This document shows, one piece after another, positions 62,311-64,000 of a stretch of DNA of 64,000 bases (its first letter is position 1; each line of letters opens with the position of its first letter). The notes beneath the pieces are model-generated. The model was not told where the DNA came from. It saw nothing but the letters and a program-made list of their open reading frames with translations, and searched no databases. Source of the DNA: Manis javanica (lineage: Eukaryota > Chordata > Mammalia > Pholidota > Manidae); assembly GCF_040802235.1 (NCBI RefSeq), contig NC_133158.1, positions 27,469,001-27,533,000 on the forward strand. The letters are read 5' to 3'. The translations under genes were made by a program, and so were the position numbers.

Positions 62311-63060
62311 GATTGCTGCTGAATCCTGAAAGAGAATGTTGAAGGTGTGGACAAATGAGCACAGGTGAGTCCTGAAACTCAACCCACTCTGGGTCATCCA
62401 ACTGTAAGCCCGTGGGTGGGGCTAGGTTGCCCCTAAGAAAGGGACATATTTTATTGTACTTTGTCTACCCAAAGAAAAACCTTTACATTAAGTTTACAAG
62501 AAGTTGTGTAAGTTAGTGGTGTCCTTGGAAACACAATATTTGTAGCTCATGCAAACATGTTTGAAGGGAATTTTTTTTTCCCTTCTTCTCTAAATCCTCC
62601 TCTGCCCCATATCACGAAATTGTCTAGGCACCTTTTATGCTCTTTTGTCTCATGGCAGGTTTTTATTGTAGTTCTAACTGCAAACATTTCCTGTAAGACA
62701 TTTCCCCTTCTGAATTTTGGGTTCTAAAGACTGAGCATCTGAGGTGTCTGTGTTGAGGACTAGTGTTTTGGAGGATGCATGTTGAGGAAGGGACTGGATT
62801 TTGGGGGGAATAGGAAGCAGTTTAGAGGTGGACTTCTAGAAGTTTGCAGTCTCAGCATACCTTCCCAGGTGCATACATGGTATAAAATAATTGTTGGCTT
62901 ACAGACTTGTATAAGGAGGATGTCAGCTGTGACCAGAGTGGGCTGCAATATGAAGCCCTTTCTCTATAAATGTCCTCAATGATGGGGGAAGCCTGGAAGG
63001 TGATAAACTGTCAAAGAGGAATTTTCCACCAGCCCAGCAGGGTTTTGAGGCTGACTGAGA
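62311..63060. other. Non-coding, nothing recognised
   Basis: No gene or nameable repeat. Overlapping short open frames on both strands near 62760-62980 look accidental. Confidence 0.4.
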
Positions 63061-63184
63061 CTTGAATATAATTTGATTGAATTAAATTAGATTCATAAAT
63101 GAAAATAAAATCATTATAATTCCTACATACACTATAAAACCAGATTCACAGGGTTTAACCACAGAAATTGGGCCCTTTTATAGG

Positions 63185-63275
63185 CTAACTTTGTCCCTGT
63201 CGAACTGGGATGCGAACCTCCTAATGATCCAGAGGATAGTTTAATATTTAATCAGCTGAGCCCCCAGATGCATTA
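63185..63275 (-). repeat. tRNA-like SINE or tRNA pseudogene fragment
   Basis: On the - strand, 'ggctcagctgat' (63262-63251) resembles an RNA polymerase III A box and 'ggttcgcatccc' (63218-63207) a B box, 33 bases apart, with a possible anticodon stem 'tcct...agga' between. Acceptor pairing is not evident, so a decayed tRNA-derived SINE is likelier than a working tRNA gene. Confidence 0.35.
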
Positions 63276-64000
63276 CTTGCCTTATAGCTACTCTTTGGAG
63301 GAAATTTGAGTAATAGCTTTCACTAATTTTCATTTAAGGATGAATCTTGAAAAATTCTGGAAACATAAGCAGTATGAGCTCCACCGAGAATAGTGCAGAA
63401 CAAACATACACTAAATAGTAAACTAGAAGTAATCTGAAAGAATGTACTGTACTCATTTTGAGCTAAAAATTCTAAATCCAATGATGGACAGTAGAACAGC
63501 AAATGAAACATCATCTAGTCACCATGGACTCCCTAGTGAAGTGTAACTCTTAGCTTTGTTACAGGATGAAAGTAAAAATATTCTCCCTTAATGGGAGCAG
63601 CAGACCAGAGGTGTTTAATCACCTCTTACAAGTATAAAATCACTGATGCTAAAATCACCTCATCATCCTTATGGAGGTGAGCTTCATTTACACAAACTTA
63701 AAATCACCCTTGACAAACAGACTCTTTGTTGATTTCATTAAGTGCCAGACTTTGCTCACCCAACTTGCCTCAGGGTACACACATTTCATTTCCATGAGTA
63801 TTCTGGGAGGACAGTTCATGTCATTTGCCAACATCCCGGCCAACATCCACACAATAAAATGCAACCACCATAGAACATGGGTTGGAAAACAATCCATCCA
63901 GTGTTTAATGAGTAACATTAGCATGGTCTTAAAAACACTAATAACAAGTTTAATTACTGTTCATTTTAGTATGGATGGCAGTTATCCAAAACCTAATTTT
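63276..64000. other. Non-coding, nothing recognised
   Basis: No coding region, RNA gene or nameable repeat to the end of the window. Confidence 0.4.

Noticed and set aside
1..64000. CRISPR arrays, operons, bacterial or phage genes
   Set aside because: No direct-repeat/spacer arrays or compact gene arrangement. All repeats identified are of mammalian type.

Overview
The window is eutherian mammalian DNA, AT-rich, and I recognise no host protein-coding gene in it. It carries several ages of LINE-1 (L1) elements, MIR and L2 remnants, an MLT1-type MaLR LTR, a hAT-like DNA transposon and other old LTR-like sequences. I see no young lineage-specific SINE: no Alu, B1/B2, carnivore tRNA-Lys SINE or bovine tRNA SINE. 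The L1 3' ends do not look like the dog, horse, cow or fruit-bat types I know. Pangolin is my best guess for the species, but it is only a guess.

Layout. 1-3375 is non-coding flank with MIR/L2 traces. 3389-11218 is one long retrotransposon on the + strand: a full-length L1 (5'UTR, broken ORF1 and ORF2, 3'UTR, A-rich tail) continuing into about 1.8 kb of retroviral sequence (an env transmembrane fragment, then a polypurine tract and LTR ending at an AATAAA signal and poly(A)). A 13-bp target-site duplication brackets the whole unit. 11232-25860 is unique-looking DNA with scattered old repeats, a nested LTR pair, a G-quadruplex motif and a trinucleotide palindrome. 25871-34620 holds a long polypyrimidine tract, old L1 fragments on both strands and an MLT1 LTR. 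35741-40478 holds a second copy of the L1+env composite, on the - strand. It is 5'-truncated but keeps an uninterrupted 1040-codon ORF2 (reverse transcriptase and C-terminal zinc-knuckle region). 41985-57290 is about 15 kb of L1 inserted into L1, all antisense, with two target-site duplications still visible. 57291-64000 is mostly quiet DNA with an old L1 3' end, two LTR-like elements, MIR-like tails and a tRNA-like SINE fragment.

How the parts relate. Two unlinked, oppositely oriented insertions share the same L1-to-retrovirus junction: the L1 3' tail, a GAAA-rich stretch, a spacer of about 140 bp, a second A-run, then the env fragment. This indicates an L1 lineage that acquired a retroviral env-LTR tail and kept copying it, taking its polyadenylation site from the LTR. 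It resembles two known processes, L1 3' transduction and the env/LTR-derived SINE-R part of SVA elements. It is the best candidate here for an undescribed system. Nothing shows that the tail encodes a functional protein: the env frame is broken in the copy whose ORF2 is open.
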